Below, one piece after another: positions 1-10,959 of a stretch of 64,000 bases of DNA. A model generated the notes under the pieces. That model had not been told where the DNA came from and did not search any database. It saw only the letters and a program-made list of their open reading frames with translations. The position numbers and the translations under genes were made by a program. Source of the DNA: Massospora cicadina (Eukaryota; Entomophthoromycota; Entomophthoromycetes; Entomophthorales; Entomophthoraceae); NCBI GenBank assembly GCA_022478985.1, contig JAKSZP010002674.1:62001-126000 (forward strand), given 5' to 3'. Numbering within the stretch: the stretch's first letter is position 1; every line of letters begins with the position of its first letter.

Positions 1-430
1 CCACTGTCACTGACAATCTCCTTTGGGAAACAGAACATAGAGAACAAATGGCGCACAAATAGATGTGCAGTTTCCTCAGAAGTTTTAGCGGAAGAGCATA
101 GAATGAATAGGGAAAATTTTGTAAAGTGATCAACCACACCCAACACCGCTGTAAAAACGTTGGAACTGGAAGTTCCATAATAAAATCCACGGACAACAAA
201 GTCCTCGGGCTATCTGCCTGTTATAAGAGTTCAAGGAGGCCTTTTTTCTCACAACTGGTCTGACTTTTCCCTACGCACAAGTAATACATTCTTCAATCCA
301 GGATGGAACATCCTTTCAAAAACAAGAAAATTATAGGTCCACTTGATTAAGTTAACAATCTTCTTATTTCCAGGGTGCCTGGCAGCAGGAGGGTCATGAT
401 GTGACTGAATCACTTCATCTCATAGGAGGG
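1..430 (-). pseudogene. Integrase relic of element F (zinc-binding domain and start of catalytic core)
   Basis: The minus-strand translation gives an HHCC-type entry (HHDPPAARHPG, then KKIVNLIKW) near 300-420. The start of the catalytic core follows near 1-200, with VVDHFTKFSLFIL, ETAHLFVRHLF and PKEIVSDSG. These match the spacing of Ty3 integrase, where the Asp of VVD and the Asp of SDSG are catalytic residues. The rest of the core, including the catalytic Glu, is beyond the window edge. Several frame changes are needed to read through, so it cannot make protein. It lies directly downstream of the RNase H relic, as expected for a pol gene. Confidence 0.75.
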
Positions 431-689
431 AAGGGACTTAAACCTGCGACTGAAATTGAATGAGGCACTCGGGAAAGTAATTTAAGGAATGCTTTGATGT
501 GGGGAGAGAAAATTGCTCCAGAAGGTCCACGTCTTCTTCACAGGCTTTTTGTGATGCTAAAACCCGAAAAATTAGGGATGTGTCCAGAGATAAGTCCACT
601 GCCAAAACAACAGGAGGTACAATGATAATACTTGGGTGGGGGGAATTACTGTAACAAAATCTGGCTCATCTGATTCTGTATGACAATGT

Positions 690-1060
690 GCAAGGTTATG
701 ACTAAGGAAGTCCAGAAGGACATTCAATGCTTCTTTTACAAACTCATACTTGAAGTTAAAACTACACATATCCTGGTAGGCTCAGTCCTGCCGGTGTGCC
801 AACTTCTGTGGCTTGCAGAAATAAGTGAGGGTTTAATGGTCCGTGGCACTGTTAACTCATATTGAACGCCCTGTAAGAGATACCGCCAATGTGTCAAGGC
901 CCATGCTACGGCTTCCAGATCCTTATTGTAGATGGCCCATGATTGTTCATCAAGAGAGAACTTGCGGTAAAAGTAGGTGGCTGGATGTTACAACCCATCA
1001 TGCTCCTGAAGCTACAGCCTCAACTGCAATGGATGATGCATCCTATGCTATGACATAGGG
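690..1060 (-). pseudogene. RNase H relic of element F
   Basis: Minus-strand translation contains LQEHDG, TYFYRKFSLDEQSW, IYNKDLEAVAWALTHWRYLL and the tether-like FKYEFVKEALNVLLDFLSHN. These are the standard landmarks of Ty3/Gypsy RNase H: the SRKLS-type strand, the catalytic Glu helix (KDLEAV), and the final block normally read as ENVxADALSR. RNase H removes the RNA strand of the replication intermediate. The frame is interrupted by stops and at least one frameshift between the blocks. It sits between the RT thumb and integrase of the same element. Confidence 0.75.
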
Positions 1061-1069
1061 TATAGGGGT

Positions 1070-1910
1070 CTGCGTGTTTTAGGACGTGGGGTGACAAGAA
1101 CACCTCTTTAATTAACTCAAATGCCTTTTGGCACTCAGGCGTTCATTAAAAGGGGACAAGTCTTACCCGTTAGTGGGTGATGTGGGGCAACTAACTGGGA
1201 TAAGGCAGGGGAGAATTTTTAAAGTAAATGATAGTACCTAAGAAGCTTCTCAATTGTTTTGAGTCAACGGAGTTTCCATTCATGTATAGCGTCCAACTTG
1301 TTTGAAGGATATCATAACAAACTTATATGACAGGATTACCCAAGAAGATAACCTCCTCTCTGTAAAACTCACAATTTGAAGGCTTAACAAACTGGGCCGC
1401 TATATGTAAATCAGCCATTACCATCTCCAAGTCCTTCACATGTTGTTTGGGAGTAGAGGTTTGTTCCAAGATATCGTCGATGTATGTGACTGCACAGATG
1501 AACAGAAGATTTCCCAGCACACTATCAATTATCAATTGGAATGTCACTTCCACATTCTTTAGCCTGAAAATGCATCACTTGAAATTTAAAGATGTCCCAT
1601 TTTGTTCAGATTGCAGTAAGCTATTCCTGACCTTCCTTCACCAAAATCTGAATGAAAGCATTAACAAGATAAATTTTTTTAGAACACATGTATTATAACA
1701 ATCGCTTGACTGATTTTATGTTCCAAAGGTAGTGGGTAGGGATTGGGGATTGTGGTTTAATAATGAGGTGATCATAATCCATTCATGGATGAAAGTAACC
1801 AATGGACTATATGGAAAAGATGATGGGAGATGCAAGCGGAGAGATTTCTTTGAACAATCAATCCTTCTTAAGCATGTCATTAAACTATGCATTGAGGGCA
1901 TCCTCCTCAT
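1070..1910 (-). pseudogene. Reverse transcriptase relic of element F
   Basis: The best block is the open stretch 1323-1553 on the minus strand, with TYIDDIL (the YxDD active site, read YIDD), KQHVKDLEMVMADLHIAAQF, VKPSNCEFYREEVIFLG and upstream VTFQLIIDSVL. Towards higher coordinates come LVNAFIQILVKEGQE, TKWDIFKFQVMHF (fingers/palm) and a weak SPLASPI block near 1850. Towards lower coordinates come the thumb and connection (KLRRLKTIEKLLRYYHLL, KFSPALSQL). Together this is a nearly complete Ty3/Gypsy RT, broken by scattered stops. It copies element RNA into cDNA when intact. Confidence 0.82.
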
Positions 1911-2394
1911 CTGCTGTATGCAGGTGCAGTGGGCATTTGAAATTCACTACCTGAACCGCTATCTGAAAACCTAAGTCAAATCCCTTATTTGGGGGAAGGC
2001 GGCCCGCCTTCTCAGATTCATTAATATTTTAATAACCCATCAACGCTTCTGTAAATATGATGGAAGGCCCGCAAGGGAGACACGAGAAGTAATCAAACTC
2101 TGACCTTAAGACTTAGTAAGAGTATCCAATAGATGAAACTCGCCCTTCATCTGACCATTGGAGAATGACAGCATATTATACATAAAGTGAATCCTTACAT
2201 GCTACTGACGCCACCAGCCCACAACCAAAATTACTGGTAACTTGAGGTTAGGTATTGCTGAGAAGATTTCATAAAAACAAAGCTGGTTAACCGAGAAGGG
2301 TACTGGCTGCCATACTTTGTATGATGGCTGGGAGGCTGACGATGTGACCATCACTTCAGGACTCAAATCCAGGTCCAGATTAAGCTGATGGGCA

Positions 2395-2460
2395 ACTCTA
2401 GACTCATAAAGTTACCCGCTGCTCCAGTGTCAACCAAAGCCAAAAGACACTTGGTGTGGT
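2395..2460 (-). pseudogene. Aspartic protease active site of element F
   Basis: The minus-strand frame reads LLALVDTGAAGNFMSLEL around 2395-2445. DTGA flanked by hydrophobic residues, followed by xNFM, is the catalytic loop of retropepsin-like proteases of Ty3/Gypsy elements, which cleave the Gag-Pol polyprotein. The frame closes at a stop shortly after, so only the active-site segment is clear. Its position about 500 bp upstream of the RT relic (in element orientation) agrees with the Gypsy domain order. Confidence 0.7.
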
Positions 2461-2549
2461 TTGATATTAATTTTCATTATCAATAAGAAAAGTTAGCAGA
2501 ATTCTGTTTACTAGCAGATACAGTCATTTCTGCTGACACTGAAGATATT

Positions 2550-3740
2550 GCAAGCAAATCAGGGGAAGATCAGGCTCATTTCTGGGATTAAAATTGGGGG
2601 TTAGGAGTTGGATCCTTCTTTCCCCAGGCTTAGCTACCATTGACTCACCGAGAGGTGAACCAGGTTGAACTAACTCAGGCGTGAAGGCAGCATCTGAAAA
2701 TGGGACTAATACTGATTTTTCAATTTAACCACAAGATCAGGATTTGAGACTCTATCAGCCAACCCAGTCATGAAGTTTCCATCTTGAGGATTGGGATGGT
2801 GGCAGATAGAGGCTTTGATGGAGAATGCTGCCTTGAAAATAGATCCACGGTTCTCATAGGGGTGGACCAAACCTCCTGATGAGCAGAGGCAGAGTTCAAT
2901 GCAGATAAGAAAATTTCTTGGAGCATATCTCCATAAATATCAATCGTTGGGGCTTATAACTGAAGGCAGCTACTAGAAAACCCATGATAGAGGCTTCAGT
3001 GATAAGAGAAAGTAATTAAATAAACGTTCTGAATGTGGTATGTGGTTTTAACGCTGCTGATACTGCCACGACAAGTGAGGTAGGGTCACCTGCCCAGATA
3101 GCAGAATGCAGAAGTCTACACCCACCGACAAGCTCACCTTTACTGCATCCATAAGGGCAACACCTTTCTGGGCATTGGACAATCAAGCGGCATTAAAAAA
3201 GGCAATTGCAGATCACATTTGCACCTTGGAAAGGGCGTTGAGGACTTGATTAGATAACTCTTGGGAAGTAATAACTGATTTCTTTACCTGAGAGTGTGCT
3301 GAGGGAGGAGTAGCGGGTAATGAGTGCATCTAGCATTATAAATTTTATCAAGGCTATCTGAACGCTGCTTTAAAAATTGGCGACTGACAAAACAAATAGC
3401 AGGAGACAAACTGCCAACTGTACGCACATTTAGTAAAGGAAAACCACTGCAGCGCCCATCTCTACAAGTAGGTCAGAATTGTCCAAAAACAATGGACAAT
3501 CAATTATGTCAGGGAGAGGGCATAAAAAGTTTAGACTGTCCTACCAGTTGGTATGTAAAACCACCCAAAAGGCAAGCCAGGATCCCAGTGGCATTGCCAC
3601 TCAAATGATGTTGATTTGTGCGTGGAGATGTACAACAATTGTACACCAATGAAAAAGCAAGGGTGAAAGAAACCAAGCAAAAAACCAGACTGTTGCAACT
3701 CAAGACCCAGTGGGTCTTGGTTTGGGGAGTTGTACAATCT
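2550..3740 (-). pseudogene. Probable gag zone of element F
   Basis: This lies immediately upstream of the protease in element orientation, where gag is expected. Minus-strand fragments such as PGEKKDPTPNPQF (near 2600-2640), a basic and proline-rich stretch typical of a Gag C-terminus, support coding origin. Stops are frequent, I could not find a CCHC zinc knuckle, and no long frame exists. The assignment rests mostly on position. Confidence 0.35.
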
Positions 3741-4550
3741 GATTTAGCAGTTTGCGAACCTCCATAGGAGGTTTAGGTAAAAAATGGAGTTTAGGTGTCA
3801 GATCATTTGTAGTGGAGACAGATGGGGCCACAAGATACCAATATTCTTCTGTCAAATGGCCTGACAATTAATTTAAATTCTTGGAAAATTTTTAAATGAT
3901 ACACCCAGTTGTCTGCAATTGGAGTTATAGTTACTATCATGACTGGTATTTTCCACCAATATGGGTCCTAAGGGGCCACATCATTAGTGCCATTGGGAGT
4001 TTAGCAAGAAAAAAATTAATTTTAATCAAAATATTTGGAACTTAAGGATTTTTAATGAATAGTAATTTAAAAAAGTTGACTGTCAATTTCCTCAGCGTCT
4101 TATGACAGCTTAAATTGATGTTCAATTTGTGGAATAACTTAGCAAAGCACAAGATCTGGAAACCTAAGATTCGCCCTAACCTGGCGAACTTTTAAGTGGG
4201 GGAAAAACAAATTAAATTTGAACCAACTTTGAAGGGGTCAGTGGTGGTCCAAGTCTCTATCATCTTGCCTCAGATGCTTAAATTACGGTTTCACCACAAT
4301 TTTGATAATTAATGTGATGCATCTCACCTAATGGGCAATGGGAACCTCCCAAGGCCACCTCACATAGGGGCGGTTCCAAGAGGCTATAAACAGGTTTGGG
4401 ATACCCAACCCGCCGACATCTGATCACTTTGGCGTCCATTTGGCCAAGTGAGATGCATCAAATTATGATCCTGATTTCTGAAGGGAGGGGTTTGGGCTAG
4501 AGGAAACTTCCATCAATGGCCAAAATGCCAAATCAAGTTCTTCCAAATAA
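3740..4550. other. No gene seen; contains one arm of a possible inverted repeat
   Basis: No coding signal was found on either strand. A GC-richer patch at about 4320-4440 includes a run resembling cctcacataggggcggttcc (near 4362-4381). A similar sequence in inverse orientation occurs near 5078-5100 (gaccgccctgtgagatgag). The pair may mark the ends of an unidentified 0.75-kb insertion that holds the 130-bp tandem repeat. The match is short and imperfect. Confidence 0.3.
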
Positions 4551-4880
4551 ATTAGCATTTGGCTTATCCATCTTCGAAGTTACGTGCCCATCAGGCTTTG
4601 TCCCCAATGTTTTTGAGGTAAGCTCAAATTGGTGACAACATTTCCCAATGGCCCAATGTCATTGGCGAATTTAGCTGAGGATTTGACACTGGACACATTT
4701 TTCTTAAGGGGTGCATGCCATTGGGCTTTGTCCACAATGTCTTTAAAACAGGTTTTGAGCTTACAACAATGTCTCCCAATGGCCCAATGCCATTGGTGAG
4801 TTTTTCCAAGAATTTGACACTTGATTCCTTATTTACTGATTGTGCGTGACCGTCAGGTTTAATTGCCAAGGGTTAAAAGC
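4550..4880. repeat. Degenerate tandem repeat, period about 130 bp
   Basis: Blocks recur at constant spacing: a caggctttgtcc-like block at about 4592, 4722 and (decayed) 4852; tcccaatggcccaatg near 4645 and 4770; and aatttgacac near 4680 and 4811. This is two full units plus a partial third. The unit has many inverted tggcc/ggcca-type words (ccaatggcccaatg, cattggc) that could form local hairpins. No protein is encoded. Confidence 0.6.
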
Positions 4881-5189
4881 CTTCAGGCCTTGATTTTTAG
4901 GGCTTGTTGCTGGTATCTTTATAATAACCTTTAGACCCATGGGAGTAGTGTCTTGAAAATATTTCAGCGCATATTTCCTCAACTTTTCATAAAAATTCAG
5001 CTTAGGCAATTTCACGGACAGGTAGTGTGATTTTCAAGGTGAGAGCGGTTACCCATATCTTATCTACCATATGGGAGAGACCGCCCTGTGAGATGAGAGG
5101 AACCGCTGCCCCTTTCAGATCCTTTCTTGTAGGGAACTGGAACACCGCTTGGTCAGGCAGAAGTGACGCTCTCCTGGACTAACAATTTA

Positions 5190-5760
5190 CTAGTCTTGAT
5201 TTAATTCTAGAGGTCCAAACATAACTTCTAATATTTTCAAAAATTTAATCAGAGAGGGTGTATTTAATACATTCATGAACACTGGAAGCAGAGAGCGGTG
5301 TAATTCAGTATGATTATTGGTGGCATTTTGGAGCTCAATATTAATGTCAAAGTCATCCAAGGCCTTGGCGTCTAATAACACCTGAGCTTCATAGTAAAAA
5401 TTGACCAGCTAACTTGGTAATATCATTATTCTTCTTGGACAGAATAATCATAATTTTAGACTTCTGTGTAGCCATGTATATGAGGCTTCCAAATTCTCAT
5501 TTTTCTGCATTTCTACATTAGTATAGGTCGTACATTTCTCAGGTAAGTATGTCATAATCATATAATGACTCTGGTCATCTAAACAGTTAAATATAGTATT
5601 ATTTTTAAAAATATCAACGGTTTCATATATGAGTATCTGAAACGTTTTTTATAACACCTGCGCATTTGCTTCTATCAAATTAGGAAGATTAATTGAATTA
5701 ACTGCTGATATCCTGAATAAGAGCTTCCAGAAGCAGACGTCATTGGTGTATCACTGACCC
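5190..5760 (-). pseudogene. Unrecognised decayed coding stretch
   Basis: The minus strand carries a run with few stops whose best open part (5190-5381) starts LLDAKALDDFDINIELQNAT and ends EVMFGPLELNQD. Upstream pieces in neighbouring frames read ISAVNSINLPNLIEANAQ and TVDIFKNNTIFNCLDDQSH. The residue mix is protein-like (acidic and aliphatic, not a simple AT translation), but I recognise no family. It lies in the long 5' part of element F and could be part of F's gag or a separate inserted fragment. Confidence 0.35.
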
Positions 5761-7104
5761 ATGGCCCTGGGTTATTAAAGAGAGGTTGACTCTGTTCAAG
5801 AGATGAGGTTTCCATGAAAGGAGATAAGGCGATCAATTAGGGTGGTACAGAATGAGTTGTTTGATGTATTGGTTTTTGGATATTACATCAATTTCAGTGG
5901 GTTCATCCTCAAATAGATTGGAACGAGAAGATGCTGGAGTTGGAGGAAGTTATGAAAATCTGCCATCGTGTACCTAATCTTCAATTAGTCATCCCAAGTG
6001 GTATGATTCAACAAGATCTTGAATACATTGGAGATATAATTTTTTAAGTCTTAAGGTGTCACTACATGTTGCGCACACTATTGTGCAGAAGCTCAAATTT
6101 CCTTTTCTTAGTAGTCCTATGGTATGGATTTTCATATGTAACGCCAGAGGTCGTTTTTTGACTGAAGGAGGTCTCTGTCTTCTTTTTATGGCATCTGGAC
6201 TAAGCCTATCAATCCTTAGATATTGTGTTGCATGGCTGCCTGCTTTTTGATCTGTTCCATCTCAGACAGGAGGTGGCTGGTAGTCTTAATTATTGCTTTC
6301 AAAGTGCTATACAGCACCCCATTTCACATAATTTATTTTGTCCACGGGAATAAAATGCCTCAGACTGATTTTTTATGTCTTAGTTTAATGCAGCTATGTT
6401 TGGCCTCATCCTAAAGTCAAGTAATCCCTTGTACCCATTTAATGGTAAATTCATGGTTGTGCATGGTTTATATCAAATGGTCAACACAAGCTGGTTTAAA
6501 ATGATAATAAATTTATTCAGACGCTGCAAGATTTTTACACTAAGGTTATAATTACAATTAACAGCCTAACGTACTCTGAGGGAGCGGGACTTTAGCTGTC
6601 TATTCATGTATTGGAGCGCTTCCAAATTAGGTTGTTCCTAATAAAAATTTCTGCAATTAGGGCTTGGTAAAAAAATGATCAGCTTAGAATTTTGACCAGT
6701 GGGTTGGAGGTACCCAGCCAGCTATCGCCCATCTGAGATAGGCTGGTTACTTGTTGTAGTACTTGAGTATGTCGCAAAGCCCAAAAATTTCATAATGCTA
6801 AATCATCTGGTCATGATTCTGCTGATTATAGAATAAAGCAGGCACGAGGTCCAAACTGTTAATGGCCAAAAGTCCATAATCCCTGAATTAACATGTCTCC
6901 AATCTCTCTCAGTTTCTCCGCCGTTAAGGTAAAAGTCTGAAAACACTTTAATTATGGATAATTAAGGCTAAATTTCTCCAATGCCAAATTATCAGGAGTG
7001 AAAGGAGTAACAAAAGGTAGCAGATTGACAATCCTTTTCATCCAGCCTCCTTAGCTCAAGTTCATTATATGGGTAAAAGTGTTTATTTTAGCTAATACAG
7101 CCCC
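5761..7104. other. AT-rich 5' region of element F; no gene seen
   Basis: Short frames on both strands have no recognisable motif. By position this is the leader and perhaps the start of gag of the minus-strand element F, whose primer-binding site lies just to the right. Confidence 0.3.
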
Positions 7105-7119
7105 TTGTACTAAGCACCA
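7105..7119 (-). promoter_or_regulatory. Primer-binding site of element F
   Basis: The minus strand reads TGGTGCTTAGTACAA. It is 4 nt inside a TG boundary at 7124, the position of a retroelement primer-binding site next to its 5' LTR. It resembles the sites of elements A, B and H and the one at 7660 (consensus TGGTGCTCACTACAG), differing mainly at the T, G and final A. The initial TGG pairs with the CCA end of a tRNA. Confidence 0.55.
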
Positions 7120-7123
7120 AAAA

Positions 7124-7657
7124 TGTAATGAGAGTTCCCTTTTCTCACTACTGCACAGACTCAAGTTGGCCAGTCCAAATGTATGTTCTTTCATATAGAA
7201 TGACTAAATGGAAAAGGTCTCAATACTTTAGTCCAAAATGTTTATTTTAAAGCCCTACCTAAATAAATTACAAGGTCTAATAATAAGCCAATCTTTTATT
7301 TAGACTGATGATATATATATAGTTTAAGTACAATGTATTTAAGAAGCATTAGTGCTCTTTTAATGAGGATCTTTGATTACAATTCGATTGTGTGAAAGAT
7401 AAATAGGTTGAGAAAGGGTTTTATGCGCGTCTTGGGGTCAACATCAATCTAAATCCAATTTTGTGAATAATCTTATAATGGTTATAAAATTTTGATTTTC
7501 ATTAAGAAGCAAAAACTATGAATAAAATCAATTTATTATTCAGCAGTCATTTTTACTTGAACAGTTTTTGGCTCAGATTGTGCTTTATTTTATTAAACAC
7601 TAAAGCATCTTTATTTAGAAAAGCCCCTGGAAACTTGTACAGATGCTACTTCTATTA
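7124..7657. repeat. LTR-like segment(s) between two outward-facing primer-binding sites
   Basis: The segment starts tgtaatgagag, next to the minus-facing primer-binding site of F, and ends ctatta two bases before a plus-facing one at 7660-7674. It should therefore contain the start of F's 5' LTR (minus) and the end of another element's 5' LTR (plus, called E). At 534 bp it is too short for two LTRs the length of those elsewhere in the window, and the halves are not inverted copies. At least one LTR is truncated, or one is inserted in the other. Confidence 0.45.
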
Positions 7658-7659
7658 AG

Positions 7660-7674
7660 TGCTGCTCACTACAG
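7660..7674 (+). promoter_or_regulatory. Primer-binding site of a plus-strand element (E)
   Basis: TGCTGCTCACTACAG differs from the element A site (TGGTGCTCACTACAG) at one base and, like it, is followed by a G run. It lies 2 nt after a putative LTR end in ctatta (canonical CA changed to TA). It implies that a plus-strand LTR element once began here; its body to the right is too decayed to classify. Confidence 0.55.
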
Positions 7675-9824
7675 GGGATCCTAAGATTAAGTTTTTATTA
7701 TAAAGTAATACAAAAATTGAGTGGAGTGCTATCTAGTTACTATAGTAATGGTTGATTTATGGGAATTAAGTGCAAGGACCCAAAAAAGTGATCTTGGAGT
7801 AAATTAGGTAAAATAAAGATGTTGATCAACTTGTGGAGTGCCATGGTAAATCTATGGAGGCAAAATGGTTAATAATTCTAAAATCCCAAGGGCTTGAACA
7901 AATAATTTCTGATGATGGGGAGGAGGAGAATTATGATAATGATGAAAAAAAAATTGAAGAATATGTTGGTGCAAATGAGTCTATTATTAACCCTACAACG
8001 AAGGTGAATATGAAGATGAGGACCATAATACAGTTGAACGATCTACTTTAGGAGATCGTGAATATTAAGATAACCAGCCCAATAAGGAATTTATAATTTT
8101 GCAATAAATTTTCTATTATACATTTAATAAAATAATAAGAATTATAAAAAATGAATGGTTATCATAAAATGAGGATAAGAATATAGCTATATAGTAATTT
8201 ATCCCTATACTTTTTAACTAATAACAAAGTCATTATTAGGGTTGGCTTAAGCCATGACTTTCTTATGCGATGGTTGCCAACTGTTATTTTAAAAGTTTTT
8301 GTCAAATTGTCAAACTGTTTATATCAAATTTGCTTTTTCTAGGCATTATTAGCTTTAGTGGAGTCACTAATATTGGTGATATATGCTTTATACTTTCTGA
8401 CTACTCTTTAAGGATAAGGTTGTACAAATGACCTCTCTGCCATCTTAAGAACATTGTTTTGGCCCAACAGAGGGTGCCATGAGCCTTGTTTTTTTTCTTA
8501 TTTCATCAACTTATGGAGAGAGGGTTGTATAAATGACCTCTCTGCTATCTCTTTGATGTTTAATAGTCACATGAGAGTTCATGTGAGTATACATGTTAGA
8601 GAAAAATCATTTGAAAAACTAGTAATGTATAAGAACTTAATCAGATCATGTTTCTTCTAATATGTTCTTAAATTTAGTATTTCATTTAATTGGGACATGA
8701 CTCCATTTTTATCAGCTGATTACTGTGTTTTTAATTTACAAATTGGGAAGTATGAACTTAGATTTAATTGATAGTAGTTATTTTGATAAATACAAGGCTT
8801 CCATAATCTAGAGATGTTAATAACATTTAATGCTAAAACATTTACATGCGATATTGCTGCAGCTTTTGGACATGTTTTTGTGAAGATCTGATTTAGTCAC
8901 TAATTTGGCCAATGTTTATGGCTACGTTATTTACTAGGTTCTTTCTTGCAATTAATACAGATAATATTTTTAATTCATTTGTTGTATTATTGCCTTACCT
9001 AAATTATACTTCTACCCCGTAGGTTTGGGTAAAACTTAATGAATTGGTGAAGTAAATATCTAAAGCATCTAGTAGAAAATACCAGTGTAATAATATAGGT
9101 TGACATTCAATAGCCATTTGTCACCTATAATAACCTCACCTATTATTCCTAATAAAGCATCTTGGTTCTCATATTAGCTTTTCTAGTAAATCTTTTTAAT
9201 TTATTATAAGAAACGGTTACTAAGTACAAAAAAAGCAATAAGAGCAATTGTTACCTGAGCCAAATTTGCTCATATTATGCTTACTTTCATCAGACTATTA
9301 AGCATCTTTATTTCTAACAACCCCACAAAAAATGTTTATCTGCCATTCTTAACATATACCTTTTTAACAAAAACCAAATTTAGCACATCCTTATACTTAA
9401 ATACAGTCAAATTTCTTACTAAAATGAGCAGTATATGTATGTTTCTAATCTTGATGCTACGATGTTGATATCTTAATAGAAGCACAGGCTGAACAAAGGG
9501 AGTATGGTCAGAAGAAAGAAAAACACAATACACACACCTTTATTATAGTGAGCTCTTAAACTCCAATGACGGTATAATGATAAGCTAAGTTTATTCATCT
9601 TTATACTTTTTTTACTTGGACCAACTCTGATAAAATAGTTGATGAACACCTGGTTTTGCATGCTTTGTCCTAAATTTAACCTTTGGTGTGTAACCATTTT
9701 CATAGATCAAATTTTTTCATATCTTATGGCGAGTTTTAGTTTCTATTCTTAGATTGCGGTGGCTTGTGATATTTAGATTTCATCTCTGTTACTTAAGTAT
9801 CTACTATGTTAATCCAGGTTTCCT
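7675..9824. other. AT-rich decayed interior; small acidic ORF and a spaced direct repeat
   Basis: By position this is the interior of element E, into which D later inserted at 9825. A 72-codon plus-strand frame at 7833-8051 has an acidic Asp/Glu/Asn-rich middle (SDDGEEENYDNDEKK) but no known domain. A direct repeat of about 30 bp with few differences lies at about 8418-8447 and 8524-8553 (aaatgacctctctgc core), 106 bp apart. Minus-strand frames at 9336-9703 show no motif I trust. Confidence 0.35.
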
Positions 9825-10950
9825 TGTGTTGAGAAAGGCTCAACTAAAGGGGTAAAAAAACTCTCCCTATGGAAAGACTTCTCTGATAAACCTCAATTTG
9901 GATAATATTATTATTTTACAAGTAATACAGCTGGCCAGAGTAACAATTGAGTCTCCCGTAGTATAATTATTGATCAAAATTTTATGGTTTTTCAAAGAAC
10001 CTTTTAGAGGCTTATATTAGTTTGAGAATCCTGATGACAGAGGACTTTATCTCTACCCCTAAACGCTGCAAATAAATCTACAGCTGCAAACAATGAAGTC
10101 AGGGGATAAACTTTGATAAATACTAATAAAAAATCTAAAAAACATGACTTCACTAATGATGTCTCAAAGTAACCACCTTTTATACCTTTAATTAATACTG
10201 CCAATGAAGGACAAATTCCATAAACCTCATTTTATGAGTGCTTTCCAATCTAGAAATTTTCAATAATAAGCATTACACCAAATCAAAAAAATTTGATTTA
10301 TTTTGAATCAGGAATTTATCTAGCTGACTAAGACACTGATGCAGCCTCAAGAGCCAAAATAGCTTTAAGAGCCACAGCTAGACTCAGAACAGCAGCTACA
10401 TATTTGAAAATATATGAGCTCCATAGCATACTATGTAGAAAAAACCCGAGAATAGAGAGAATCAATAAATTATACTTTAATAATTTCAAAAACTAGAAAA
10501 AATACATATTAGTCTTATGAAAAGAAGTTAACTTATTATATTTTTCCTACTTTAAGCACCTAAATCCCTTATATCTATATGTCTTCCAATAATTCTATAA
10601 TAAAACACTTCTTTAACAGAATCTGCCAATACTATTGCTTTTATTTGGTGCTAATGATGCCATATATAAAAGAATTACTGTCAAAAATTAGACTTAGCCT
10701 ATTGTTGTCAGCAATGGTTGAGAGGAGCTCTGCTATATTTAGAAACAGAAATTCTTACATGTCATTCTAGGTCTTCAATATGGTTGGATGCTCTTAGAAT
10801 TTGAGTAAAAACCCTACATACTCAAAAATTAGACTCTCAATTTTCCTGGTAATGCACTCTGTAAGAATAAAAGTTATTGAAAGTGGCTTAACCTTTTGAA
10901 TTTGCGCCCCATGAGTGAGAGGTACACTCAGCAATAACTAAAGATCACTA
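9825..10950 (+). repeat. 5' LTR of element D
   Basis: It aligns with the right-hand copy from 46578: gaaaggctcaactaaagg near 9833 against gtaaggctcaactaaaggg near 46587, then gagtctccc, then agagccac..., and ttgagtaaaaa near 10800. Both copies begin TG. The 3' boundary is blurred; similarity fades near 10950. Confidence 0.7.
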
Positions 10951-10959
10951 AGGGGCACC

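Larger units (their letters stand above)
1..7123 (-). mobile_element. Ty3/Gypsy retrotransposon F, decayed, cut by window start
   Basis: Minus-strand LTR retrotransposon. Reading right to left, it has a primer-binding site (7105-7119), a long poorly conserved 5' part, a gag-like zone, protease (near 2420), reverse transcriptase (about 1080-1910), RNase H (about 690-1060) and integrase (1-430). This PR-RT-RH-IN order is diagnostic of Ty3/Gypsy (Metaviridae). Its 3' LTR lies beyond the window start. About 3.3 kb separates the gag-like zone from the primer-binding site, more than a usual leader plus gag, so foreign DNA (for example the tandem repeat at 4550-4880) is probably included. All domains carry stops and frameshifts. 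The domain calls are secure; the extent between 3740 and 7104 is inference. Confidence 0.75.
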
